Shown here one piece after another: positions 25,806 to 34,484 of a stretch of DNA of 64,000 nt. The notes beneath the pieces were generated by a model, which was given only the letters and a program-made list of their open reading frames with translations, ran no database searches and was not told where the DNA came from. Origin of the DNA: CAYWXK01 sp964462515 (GTDB taxonomy: Bacteria > Planctomycetota > Phycisphaerae > Sedimentisphaerales > Anaerobacaceae). Location of the stretch: assembly GCA_964462515.1 (NCBI GenBank), contig CAYWXK010000019.1, forward strand, positions 15,428 to 79,427, read 5' to 3'. How positions within the stretch are numbered: position 1 is the stretch's first letter; the number at the start of each line of letters is the position of its first letter. The position numbers and the translations under genes are program-made.

Positions 25806-27764
25806 TTAAAGCATCTCAACAAGAGTCGCAACCGATGATTTAATTGTGTTAAGATATTTGGCCATTGCCTGAAACATCTGCTCGAACAGCAGCATTTGAG
25901 TGGCTTCTTCATTGATGTCAACACCGCTTATCTCGTTTTGCTGATTGGCCAGATTCTGGGCTATAGATTCGATATTATCCTGCGTAATTTGTTTGACAGA
26001 GGTTTGCTGGCCAATATCAGTAATAAGCTGACGCAAGAACTCCGGCGGCGTCATATTACTTAAAGCGCTTAGGGTCTGTTCCTTCAGGCCTGCCATCCGC
26101 AGGACATTGGTATTATCCACCATTTCCGGCCCGAGAGCCGTTGCTATTCGGCCCGGTGAATTGACTATATCCAAACAAAGCATCATATCTATAGCGTTGT
26201 GGCCGGAAAAAAACGTGTTCATACCAACTGCAGCTAAAAATCCTGAGGTATCACTGCTGGCAAAGGCATCAACTTCAAAAAAGTCACCGGCGACCAGGTC
26301 ACCGGCGCTAAGAGATATTTTGATTCCATTCCCTATATCGAGCTTATCACCTGCTGCGTAACCATCGCCGACATTGAGGGTAGCAATTAGCTGGTCGTAA
26401 GTATCTTTTACTTCGAGCTGCAAGGTGCCATTACCTACCGAACCATCGCCTACCACAGTGAATCGAAAAGTTGGATTCTCGGCGCCGGTGTAAATGCCCG
26501 AGACGGATACAGTCGGCGGCGAAATTCCCGTGAGGTTACTTGCAGTAGGCTCAGGGAGAACAGCAGGTAGAAAATCAAATTTATAGTTTGGCTCTGCCTG
26601 TATGCGGAGCCCGGAAGAAACCACCGAAGCGGTAAGGCCGGTGATAGCCGAGATGTCCGAGGCGATAGTTGTTAGCGAATCAGACGATACATCGATATCA
26701 ATTTCGTGGCGTGTAATTTGGCCTGTGCTCGTGTCGATAACCCTTATATATACTTTGCCGTCACTTAAGGGCGGGACGAAATCGGCCAGATTTTCGCTTG
26801 TCATTGCCCAGCCTGTTAGTTCGGTAAAGGAGCCCTCTGAACCCACCCCCTGCACGTGATATTGATTGACCTGCTGGATTATTGTGCTTGCCAGGGCGTC
26901 GAGCGAGCTGCGAATTTGGGCCAAAGTATCGTTTTTCAACGACAGCAACCCACCAAGCTCTCCGCCTCGCACGTTTGTATCATAGCTGTATGCGCCCACA
27001 GGAGTAATACCCAAGAGACCTTCTTGTAACCCCACTTCCAATTCGATAGCACAGTTGCCGGTGGCGACAGGTATTCCAGCAATGCTGACATCAACGACAC
27101 CGTAATCACGGGCGCGCGTTTCGAGGGCCACTAATTTGGACAGCATTGTTATGCACAGGTCTCTTTGGTCCCGCAAATTGTTAGCCTGGCTGCCGGATAT
27201 TTCCATTCTTTCTATCTGGCCGTTGAGCTCAGCAATCTGATTTGACAGTGTGTTGACCTGGCCAACGACATTTTCTGCCTCTAATTTAATCCGGGCATCC
27301 AATGTTGCCAGAAATTCACCTAATGTTCTAAATTGAGCAGCCATAGTCCCGGCGGCAGTTATAGCCTGCTTCTGCCAAATAATTTCTCCAGGATGAGCAC
27401 AGAGGTCCTGCAGTGCATTGAAGAATTCATCTATGGCCAAGTTCAGACCACCTGTTGCTGAAAGCTCGCCGAACGCGTTTTCAACTGTGCGTAGCGTAGC
27501 CAGTTCCTTCGACACCTGGCTTAATGATGATTGCTGGCGTAAAATTTCCTGCTCAAGAAGGTTGTCTATCAATCTGGTAATGCCGGCGATTTCGACACCT
27601 CCTCCTAAAATGACCGGCCCAACCTGGGATGAATAAGCAGGAGCTAAATCTATTCGCTGGCGGTGATAGCCCTCGGTTGCAGCGTTGGCGATATTATTAG
27701 CAATTATATCGAGTGCCTTCTGTGCTGCGCTAAGGCCGCTCATACCTATGGAATAATCCTGCAT
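25806..27764 (-). CDS. flgK: Hook-associated protein FlgK
   Basis: FlgK (HAP1) is the first hook-filament junction protein. The 652-residue product has the rod/hook N-terminal motif (GMSGLSAAQKALDIIANNIANAATEGYHRQR) split across the first 40 residues. The C-terminal motif contains EISGVDINEEATQMLLFEQ and MFQAMAKYLNTI. The central variable domain has repeated beta-type sequence. The length is in the usual range. It precedes flgL and follows the flgN-like chaperone gene, as in many flagellar operons. Confidence 0.95.
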   Translation of the reverse strand: MQDYSIGMSGLSAAQKALDIIANNIANAATEGYHRQRIDLAPAYSSQVGPVILGGGVEIAGITRLIDNLLEQEILRQQSSLSQVSKELATLRTVENAFGELSATGGLNLAIDEFFNALQDLCAHPGEIIWQKQAITAAGTMAAQFRTLGEFLATLDARIKLEAENVVGQVNTLSNQIAELNGQIERMEISGSQANNLRDQRDLCITMLSKLVALETRARDYGVVDVSIAGIPVATGNCAIELEVGLQEGLLGITPVGAYSYDTNVRGGELGGLLSLKNDTLAQIRSSLDALASTIIQQVNQYHVQGVGSEGSFTELTGWAMTSENLADFVPPLSDGKVYIRVIDTSTGQITRHEIDIDVSSDSLTTIASDISAITGLTASVVSSGLRIQAEPNYKFDFLPAVLPEPTASNLTGISPPTVSVSGIYTGAENPTFRFTVVGDGSVGNGTLQLEVKDTYDQLIATLNVGDGYAAGDKLDIGNGIKISLSAGDLVAGDFFEVDAFASSDTSGFLAAVGMNTFFSGHNAIDMMLCLDIVNSPGRIATALGPEMVDNTNVLRMAGLKEQTLSALSNMTPPEFLRQLITDIGQQTSVKQITQDNIESIAQNLANQQNEISGVDINEEATQMLLFEQMFQAMAKYLNTIKSSVATLVEML

Positions 27765-27792
27765 TATCTTGGCTCCATCAAACCGTAGTTTT

Positions 27793-28314
27793 CTACAATT
27801 GCAAATTTAGAAAAGCCAGGTCAGCTTGCTGTTTTGCTGCTCCGCTGGAGCTGTATGTCAGTGTCCCTGTCTTTCCGAGAGCAAAAATGCTTTTCAGAAG
27901 CAGGCTGTTAAATCTGGCACATTCCGAGAGAAGCAAAGTTGTGCTGATGTGCTCTTTCTTGAGCTCTTTAATCAGCAGCTTTAACTTCTCTTTTATCAGA
28001 GCTATCCGGTTTTTCTTTTCGTCAGGCAAAACTGCTTCGAGTGCGGATAAAGTCAGTTGTTGAAGGCTGCAGCCGAGAGCATCGGCCAGCTCTTTTCGTA
28101 TCATCTGACGTTTTAATTCAGCAGCTTTATAGGTATCCGAGTCGGCGTGGATACTCTCAAGCAGTTTGCTCAAGGCAGTGTCATTGCGTTTAATGACGAG
28201 GCCGCGAAGCTCATTCAGCCTTGCCAAAGTCTTCTGTAAATGCTCAATATCATTCTGGAGAATAGCCAGTAGCTGCTCAACTTTATCATCTATTTCAATT
28301 GAAGCTATTTTCAT
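27793..28314 (-). CDS. flgN: FlgN-like export chaperone for FlgK/FlgL
   Basis: FlgN-type proteins bind FlgK and FlgL before export. The 173-residue product is helical (VEQLLAILQNDIEHLQKTLARLNELRGLV split over residues 10-38) and ends in the typical glycine-containing tail YSSSGAAKQQADLAFLNLQL. ATG 28314 forms an ATGA overlap with the flgJ stop, so it is preferred over an upstream in-frame ATG at 28335 that has no ribosome binding site. Its place between flgJ and flgK supports the call. Confidence 0.8.
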   Translation of the reverse strand: MKIASIEIDDKVEQLLAILQNDIEHLQKTLARLNELRGLVIKRNDTALSKLLESIHADSDTYKAAELKRQMIRKELADALGCSLQQLTLSALEAVLPDEKKNRIALIKEKLKLLIKELKKEHISTTLLLSECARFNSLLLKSIFALGKTGTLTYSSSGAAKQQADLAFLNLQL

Positions 28315-28697
28315 ATACTCGCATCTATGGAGCATTTAGGCGTATTCGTCTGGTCAGGTTTGGCAAGAAATTGATATATATCCTTCCACAATCCTAAACC
28401 ACCGTCGTTAGCTAACTGGCGTGCCAGGCACAGCCAGAAGATTCCTTGAATCTGCTCGGCAGCTCCATCTTCATCAAAGCCCCAATCGCCGATTGTATTT
28501 TTCATTTCATCCAGCAACCTGCTAAGCAAAACGGATTCAAAATCTTTGGCTGTCTGCTTTTTTTCATCCTCCGAAGCAGAGCTAATTTTGTCCGGTTGAA
28601 AATTGACGAGCTTACCGGAAGATAGAGTCTCGCTGGAACGGTCAAGCGGAACCGGCGGTAAAACCGGCCCGGTTAATATCAATTTAGTTTCATCCAT
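28311..28697 (-). CDS. flgJ: FlgJ-type rod-binding protein (no muramidase domain)
   Basis: The 128-residue product contains only the rod-binding domain of FlgJ (TAKDFESVLLSRLLDEMKNT, then QIQGIFWLCLARQLANDGGLG), which acts as the rod cap in assembly. The peptidoglycan hydrolase domain of enterobacterial FlgJ is absent, as in many other phyla. A separate hydrolase must therefore open the cell wall. None is visible in this window. It overlaps flgN by 4 bp and follows flgI closely. Confidence 0.85.
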   Translation of the reverse strand: MDETKLILTGPVLPPVPLDRSSETLSSGKLVNFQPDKISSASEDEKKQTAKDFESVLLSRLLDEMKNTIGDWGFDEDGAAEQIQGIFWLCLARQLANDGGLGLWKDIYQFLAKPDQTNTPKCSIDASI

Positions 28698-28705
28698 AAA
28701 CTTTC

Positions 28706-29851
28706 CTACATTATCACCAGCTTAGCCTGAAGGACACCAGCTTTCTTGAGGGCATTAAATATCGCTATCAGGTCTCTGGGTGTGGCGCCTATGGCGTTGA
28801 GGTTTTTGGCCAGCTCCGAGACCGTAACCGCTCTTGATACGGGAATCAGATACCCTTCCTTTTCCTCAACTCCTATTATCGTTTCAGGGACTCTTTCGGT
28901 TGTGCCGGCATCAGAGAAAGGAGCAATCGGTTGAGAAACAATCTCAGTTTCCTTGATTTTTACGACCAGACTACCTTGGGAAATCGCAACGGCGGAAATG
29001 CCGACATTTTGGCCGACCACAATTGTGCCGGTTCGCTCGTTAATTACTACAACCGCCGGGACATCGACCTGGACCTGATGCTTTGTAATATCATCGATGA
29101 ATCCGGCAACATCGCTCTGTCCGATTTCGCCTGGGATTTTGACTTTGATAGTGCCGGCATCAACGACCTCAGTGCTGTTCGGGTAACGCTGGTTAATGAC
29201 CTTGCTAATCCGCTGGGCAGTTGAAAAATCACTGTTTCTGAGATTGAGGGTAATGACCCTGTTGCCGCCGATGAATTCAACAAATGTAGCCAATTCTTCC
29301 TTTTCGACTATTGCGCCGTCAGGAATTCGCCCGACAGTCTGGTGGTTTTTTGTAATCGAGGCCTTTCCACCTTCCGCTGCCCAGCCGCCTATTGAGATTC
29401 CTCCTTGAGCAACCGCATAGACCTGGCTGTCGAGGCCCTCCAGAGGCGTGGGCAAAAGCATTCCGCCTTGAAGGCTTTTTGCATCGCCTATGGCAGAGAC
29501 ATCGACGTCGATGTGAGAGCCCTGGCGGTCAAAAGGACCCAGCTCAGCGGTTACCATAACAACGGCGATATTGCCGCCGGTCAGCTCGGCAGGAGACAAG
29601 ACAAGGCCGGCGTCTCGGAGGATGTTAGTAAGCATTTGCCGTGATAGTGCCGTATTATCGCCGGTATTTGTCAGGCCGATGACCAAACCAATACCTCTGA
29701 GCGGATTGCCGCGAAGGCCCTGAATGTCAACGATATCTTTTATCCGCTCACATTGTGCGACCTGGGTTGTATTTAGTGAGATTACAAATATCACCACTAA
29801 ATGCAGAAAGATGCGTCTATAGTTTGATGAATATGATAGTGAAGATTTCAT
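28706..29851 (-). CDS. flgI: Flagellar P-ring protein FlgI
   Basis: FlgI polymerises in the peptidoglycan layer as the bushing around the rod. The 381-residue product has a signal peptide (about residues 1-34). The family blocks are RIKDIVDIQGLRGNPLRGIG, GLVIGLTNTGD and the C-terminal LAKNLNAIGATPRDLIAIF. The length is standard. It implies a diderm envelope together with FlgH. It is followed by flgJ with 8 bp between. Confidence 0.96.
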   Translation of the reverse strand: MKSSLSYSSNYRRIFLHLVVIFVISLNTTQVAQCERIKDIVDIQGLRGNPLRGIGLVIGLTNTGDNTALSRQMLTNILRDAGLVLSPAELTGGNIAVVMVTAELGPFDRQGSHIDVDVSAIGDAKSLQGGMLLPTPLEGLDSQVYAVAQGGISIGGWAAEGGKASITKNHQTVGRIPDGAIVEKEELATFVEFIGGNRVITLNLRNSDFSTAQRISKVINQRYPNSTEVVDAGTIKVKIPGEIGQSDVAGFIDDITKHQVQVDVPAVVVINERTGTIVVGQNVGISAVAISQGSLVVKIKETEIVSQPIAPFSDAGTTERVPETIIGVEEKEGYLIPVSRAVTVSELAKNLNAIGATPRDLIAIFNALKKAGVLQAKLVIM

Positions 29852-29893
29852 AAGCCGTTGCTCTCAAAAAATATATGCGCACAAATTCCATAA

Positions 29894-30523
29894 TTAAAAT
29901 GGGCAGATAATATCGAATATACGGCCGAGCCAACCGGGCTTCGTATATGGTGTCGATACACCTGTGTTCCTGACTACGATACGAAAGTCTGCGACCTGCT
30001 CACTCTTAACGGTGTTATCAAATGCAATATCGCTCGGCCTGACTATACCGCTTATCTCAATGACCTGTATGTCGCCGCCGATATTGCGGCCGCGACTTCC
30101 CATTACCACGAGGCTGCGGTTTGGCAGAACATCGACGACAACGACAGTAATACGGTCGGTGTATTTGCGCTCGTCTTTGTAATCAGCCTTGCTTTTCAGC
30201 TCATTAGTGGATTGGGCTTCCATAGTGAAGCCTGGTATGCGCGGCAGGATATTATGATTGGGAGTAGTAATACCCAGCTCGCCATTAAAAGTGGTTGAGC
30301 GTTCAGCCTCTTTCTTCAGGTCTCTTTTGGCTTTGTTATCGACCTTGCTATCTTCGGTAATTTTGATAGTAAGAACGTCACCTATCTGACGGGCCACATC
30401 ATCAGCATAGAGGGCTTTCATATTTTTATCCCTTTTGGCCCAGATAGAGCCTGCCTGTGAACAGGCGGCAAGGCAAAGCACAAAACCGGTTGCAACTAAT
30501 ACCAAGGTCACTTTATTTCTCAT
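29894..30523 (-). CDS. flgH: Flagellar L-ring lipoprotein FlgH
   Basis: FlgH forms the outer-membrane ring of the flagellar bushing. The 209-residue product has a signal sequence ending in a lipobox-like LAAC (about residues 17-20), so it is probably lipidated. Family motifs are ADDVARQIGDVLTIKITEDS, NPVNGELG-like FNGELGITTPN and VVVVDVLPNRSLVVMGSR. The C-terminal SGIVRPSDI is typical. It is direct evidence of an outer membrane. Confidence 0.94.
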   Translation of the reverse strand: MRNKVTLVLVATGFVLCLAACSQAGSIWAKRDKNMKALYADDVARQIGDVLTIKITEDSKVDNKAKRDLKKEAERSTTFNGELGITTPNHNILPRIPGFTMEAQSTNELKSKADYKDERKYTDRITVVVVDVLPNRSLVVMGSRGRNIGGDIQVIEISGIVRPSDIAFDNTVKSEQVADFRIVVRNTGVSTPYTKPGWLGRIFDIICPF

Positions 30524-30575
30524 TTCATTTCTCCTTTGGTCAGAGATTTTTGCCGACTTAATTAAGACAAAGCCC

Positions 30576-31565
30576 CTAAAGAACTGGTTCTACAGTTCCA
30601 TCTTCATTTACTTTGGCCAGGATTATTCTTTGTGAATCTGCATTTCGGACTTTGATGTATTCACCGGCCCGGCCATTCTCCATAGTCTTTCCGAGCGCTG
30701 TAATTAAAAGGCCTGGCTTTTCGATTCGGATGACCACGCTTTGATTGCGTTCAACGACAAACTGACGGGCGGCAGACGCTACCATATTTGCACTAAGCAC
30801 AGTGTTCGCCGGCAAATTGCGTTTGGCAATAAGTCCAAAAGGAGGCTTCCAATCTGCAGGTTCCGGACTATTTGAAAGGGCGTTTACTATTTTGATGTTC
30901 TCGGAGTTTATAACCGAACCAGCGGGGATATCGACCAGAGTTACTGCTGTGCGGCAATTGTATTTGAGACGAAAAGTTACCTCACGGCTGCCTATTTGTT
31001 TGCCATCCTGAAGCACAATAATCTGGACTTTGGCCTGATTGCCCGTAGAGCCGTTGACCAGGCGTGGTCGCAACTCAATGCTTTTTCCAGATTCAAGAGC
31101 TATCAAATCCTGCGGCACTAAAATCGGCTCAAACCGGCGAACAGAGGCAGCGGAAGGACTATCTTTCAAAAATGCACTTGCACGCGCCACCAAGTCGGTT
31201 CCCTTGATAATCTGCTGCTGCTGTTTTACCATAACTTTTTCTGCGCCGACAAATGTTACTACAGATGCAGGGATTCCACTTGAAGCTAATCTGCTCAAGA
31301 CCGTTGGTCTATCAATGATAACCTCCTGGCCCGGCATAGAAATCCTGCCGAGAAGAGTACCGTTCGCCCTTGTGAGAAGATTTTCACTTCCGCGAATTAT
31401 GCCAAGCTGACCAAGCGTCAGACAATCGCCTTTAACTATAATCTCTCTGGGCAGGTAAATCTGCAGAGCCAGTCTATCATTTGGGTCGTTAGCTGAGGCC
31501 CGGCAAAATGCGCCTAATGCCAATAATGTAACAACCGAAATAATATGGACTGCCTTGTTAAACAT
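30576..31565 (-). CDS. flgA: P-ring assembly chaperone FlgA (SAF domain)
   Basis: FlgA is the periplasmic chaperone for FlgI. The 329-residue product has a signal peptide (about residues 1-24). An N-terminal extension contains a LPREIIVKGDCLTLGQLG-type segment. The C-terminal SAF domain (about 205-325) has VTLVDIPAGSVINSENIKI and a beta-clip tail ending NADSQRIILAKVNEDGTV. It is encoded directly before flgH and flgI, its functional partners. Confidence 0.9.
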   Translation of the reverse strand: MFNKAVHIISVVTLLALGAFCRASANDPNDRLALQIYLPREIIVKGDCLTLGQLGIIRGSENLLTRANGTLLGRISMPGQEVIIDRPTVLSRLASSGIPASVVTFVGAEKVMVKQQQQIIKGTDLVARASAFLKDSPSAASVRRFEPILVPQDLIALESGKSIELRPRLVNGSTGNQAKVQIIVLQDGKQIGSREVTFRLKYNCRTAVTLVDIPAGSVINSENIKIVNALSNSPEPADWKPPFGLIAKRNLPANTVLSANMVASAARQFVVERNQSVVIRIEKPGLLITALGKTMENGRAGEYIKVRNADSQRIILAKVNEDGTVEPVL

Positions 31566-31573
31566 AACGCTCC

Positions 31574-32359
31574 TTACTGACCAATGTTATTAGCTACTCG
31601 CAGCATATCATCGCCGGCTTTTATAGCGCGGGAGTTTATCTCGTATGCTCGCTGAGCGGTTATAAGGTTAACCAGCTCTGTTACCATCTGGACATTGGAT
31701 TTTTCCAGGAATCCCGCCAGAATTGTGCCAAAACCGTTTTCACCTGGTGTGCCGGTTGTAGGTGTGCCGCTGCCTCCGGTTTCAGCTAACAGATTGTCTC
31801 CTTCGCTCGATAGACCCGATGGGTTGGGAAATCGCACTAATTGAACATTTCCCACGACCGATGTGGTTCCGGCAGCATCGGTAACATTTACACCGCCATC
31901 CTTTTCAATACTTACACTGACAGCATCTATAGGGATTGTAATAGCCGGCTCGATGGAATAGCCGGTTGTGGTTACCAGTTGACCGTTGGCGTTGGTCTGG
32001 AGAGCGCCATCACGAGTATATCTTTTGTCACCATTCGGCAGAGTTACCTGAAGGAAACCATCGCCTAAGATAGCAATATCGAGAGGCCGATTGGTGTTCT
32101 GAAGCTCACCGGGCGTAAAAACTTTTATCGTTGCTGCAGCACGGACTCCGCCGCCTATTTCAAGACCGCCGGGAGATATTATTCCCGATGCCACCTCCGT
32201 GCCGGGCTCTTTCAATTTGTCATAAAGCAAATCCTGAAAATTGATCTGGCTTCGTTTGAAACCGGTGGTGTTGATGTTGGCGAGATTGTTGGCAATCATA
32301 TCCACCATCATTTGCTGGGCTGTCATTCCGGTCGCCGCAGTAGAAAATGCTTTTAACAT
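31574..32359 (-). CDS. flgG: Distal rod protein FlgG
   Basis: FlgG builds the distal rod. The 261-residue product has the N-terminal motif ATGMTAQQMMVDMIANNLAN and INTTGFKRSQINFQDLLYD. The C-terminal motif SNVQMVTELVNLITAQRAYE follows. A length of about 260 is the standard FlgG size. The order flgF-flgG-flgA-flgH-flgI is a classic rod and ring arrangement. Confidence 0.95.
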   Translation of the reverse strand: MLKAFSTAATGMTAQQMMVDMIANNLANINTTGFKRSQINFQDLLYDKLKEPGTEVASGIISPGGLEIGGGVRAAATIKVFTPGELQNTNRPLDIAILGDGFLQVTLPNGDKRYTRDGALQTNANGQLVTTTGYSIEPAITIPIDAVSVSIEKDGGVNVTDAAGTTSVVGNVQLVRFPNPSGLSSEGDNLLAETGGSGTPTTGTPGENGFGTILAGFLEKSNVQMVTELVNLITAQRAYEINSRAIKAGDDMLRVANNIGQ

Positions 32360-32391
32360 AATGTTGTTCTCCTATAAAACAAATTGGTTCC

Positions 32392-33126
32392 TCAGGCCAT
32401 AGCAACGCCCATCATACTGCTGGAGGCCTCTTTTTGGGCCGAGATAAGTTTCATATTCGCTTCGTATAGTCGCGTGACCATTATCATATCCACCAATTCA
32501 TCGATTAGCTTGACGTTGGATGCTTCCTGGTAACCCTGTTTTACGAGCGCCTGCTCAGCAGAAACGGGCCGGACATCGACATCCGGCATCCTGTAACAAT
32601 TTTCACCGACAGGGGTGAGCTTATTTTCATTGTCTTTGAATTCAACCAATCTGAACTTCCCGATATTGGCGTCACCTGCGGCAAGCCTTCCATCACCCGA
32701 AACAATCAGTTGCGAAAGTCCCACATTGGCCGGTATTGTGATTGGCCCGGCTTCGCCGGCTACAATTCGTCCCTGAGAATCTACAATCTGGCCGAGCTGG
32801 TTTGTTTGAAATACTCCATTCCGCGTGTAAAGCGGACCCGCAGGGGTCTCAATCACAAAAAATCCTTTACCGTATAAAGCGAAATCAAGCGGCCGACCGG
32901 TTTCAATAAGGTTGCCCTGGGAGAAATCCAGCAGAGTATTCAAAGTAACGGTGCCGGTGGACTCTGCAGATGGTGCGGTTTGCTGGGCGTCAAGAGAGCT
33001 TGTAAAGGCGTTACATCTGCGTTTGTAGCCGACTGTGCTGACGTTAGCCACGTTGTGTGTAATCAGGTCAAGTTCCTGCATCAATGCAGTAACGCTCGAA
33101 CTAATCTGTGTTATCGTATCTGCCAT
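32392..33126 (-). CDS. flgF: Proximal rod protein FlgF
   Basis: FlgF is a proximal rod component. The 244-codon product starts MADTITQISSSVTALMQELD, continues with LITHNVANVSTVGYKRR and ends with the rod/hook C-terminal motif KLIDELVDMIMVTRLYEANM. ATG 33126 with AGAAGG upstream is used. A longer frame to 33213 overlaps the upstream PilZ gene and lacks family sequence. FlgF and FlgG are hard to tell apart by eye. Length and order support this assignment. Confidence 0.88.
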   Translation of the reverse strand: MADTITQISSSVTALMQELDLITHNVANVSTVGYKRRCNAFTSSLDAQQTAPSAESTGTVTLNTLLDFSQGNLIETGRPLDFALYGKGFFVIETPAGPLYTRNGVFQTNQLGQIVDSQGRIVAGEAGPITIPANVGLSQLIVSGDGRLAAGDANIGKFRLVEFKDNENKLTPVGENCYRMPDVDVRPVSAEQALVKQGYQEASNVKLIDELVDMIMVTRLYEANMKLISAQKEASSSMMGVAMA

Positions 33127-33127
33127 T

Positions 33128-34426
33128 TTAGACCTTCTGGACAGAGGAAAGTTGGGCCGCACTTTCTGCTGCTTCGAGCTTATCGCCGGGTGCATCCGGC
33201 GTCCTTTGACCATTTGTTCTGGTCAGCAGAGAAGCTGCGTTAGTAGCACGAATTAGCTCATTGACATCCGAGTCACCCAGGCCGGTCAATTCAACCGCTA
33301 TTGAGAAACCGTTTTCTATCGGTTTGGTGTGCCTGACTTCACCGACATCTTCTATTATTTTTGCTGTTGCTGCCGAACCTGTTTCTTGGGAACCCGAAGT
33401 TTGGTCATTCTCACCATTTAACTTAAATACGACCAATACTCTCTCGCCCATTTTGACGTCCAACGGCAGTTCGATACGTAAGCCTGGACCAGCCAGCTCA
33501 GTAACAACAGCAGACACAAATTCAGGCGGTCCCCAGGAGCGCCCGGCAGCACTCAGTTCTTTTTTTGCCCTATCACCATTTAGCGATGCAGCCCTTGCGA
33601 AAGGAAATCTTGCGACGAAAGCGGGTTTGTTAACCGGAACACGGGCAAAACGGCGACGATTAACAAATCGAACATCCTCACTGTGATTCAAAACTAAGAT
33701 GTCGCCATCGCAACTGACTACCGAAGTGTCAAATTCCCAAACTGAGGCACCAAAATAATAACGTGCACGCCAGAACTCACCCGGTGCGGTTTCTACCTGC
33801 ACTGCTAGTTTAATAGTAAGCTCCACATCATCGTTCCTTATCACCGTAGATTCGATATCAGCCAAGTTGCGAGTTTTACGGCGTGTTATATGGAGCCTTT
33901 TACCAACAGGAATTTGCCTGCTGCTGAGCCTTCTTGCTGCGGCTGGCGAACCTACTGCAGTGAGAGACTTTTTCTGAAAGCCGAGCTTTTCACGAAGGAA
34001 TGACATCTCGTTTTTCAAACGCTCTCCTTCCTGCTGATTTTGCTTTGTAATATTCTCTTCCATCATTCTGGCAGCACCGCTATCGAATGCGTTGGCCATA
34101 GTGAAAATCGCCTCGCTTTGCCTAATTCCTGCTTTGCGTGCGACCTGAAGCAAAATTTCACATTCGCGCTTACTTAAACCGCTCTTGCGTGCATATTCAT
34201 CAAATATACGGGTGCTGGCTCTGCGTGACTGGACTTTGCGATTATAGCTGATAACCACAAGTATCGCGATTAGTATGGTTATGGCAGCCAGCGCAGCCAG
34301 GACAAACCAATTGGCATCTATAAAGTTGGTGGCCAATCGGCTGCCCATAGCCTTTAACCGCTCCAATGGCGTAAGTGACAAAGCCACCGTATCGAATGCT
34401 GTTGTAATTACGAGTGTCGTTGTCAT
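33128..34426 (-). CDS. Membrane-anchored PilZ-domain protein in the hook/rod operon
   Basis: The 432-residue product has one transmembrane helix (about residues 38-61, NWFVLAALAAITILIAILVV). A helical cytoplasmic region spans 70-150. A YcgR-like beta domain lies at about 165-250. A PilZ domain (about 253-390) carries the c-di-GMP motif NRRRFARVPV, with Arg258 and Arg262 in the RxxxR positions, followed by a degenerate second motif around TELAGPGLRI. PilZ proteins bind c-di-GMP and can slow flagellar motors. A membrane-bound version inside flgE-flgF suggests coupling of assembly or motor speed to c-di-GMP. The direct effect is inferred. Confidence 0.82.
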   Translation of the reverse strand: MTTTLVITTAFDTVALSLTPLERLKAMGSRLATNFIDANWFVLAALAAITILIAILVVISYNRKVQSRRASTRIFDEYARKSGLSKRECEILLQVARKAGIRQSEAIFTMANAFDSGAARMMEENITKQNQQEGERLKNEMSFLREKLGFQKKSLTAVGSPAAARRLSSRQIPVGKRLHITRRKTRNLADIESTVIRNDDVELTIKLAVQVETAPGEFWRARYYFGASVWEFDTSVVSCDGDILVLNHSEDVRFVNRRRFARVPVNKPAFVARFPFARAASLNGDRAKKELSAAGRSWGPPEFVSAVVTELAGPGLRIELPLDVKMGERVLVVFKLNGENDQTSGSQETGSAATAKIIEDVGEVRHTKPIENGFSIAVELTGLGDSDVNELIRATNAASLLTRTNGQRTPDAPGDKLEAAESAAQLSSVQKV

Positions 34427-34484
34427 TTTAAACTTTCAAACATGCTATCATTTTGCGAGCTACGCCAAACACACCTGCAAATTA

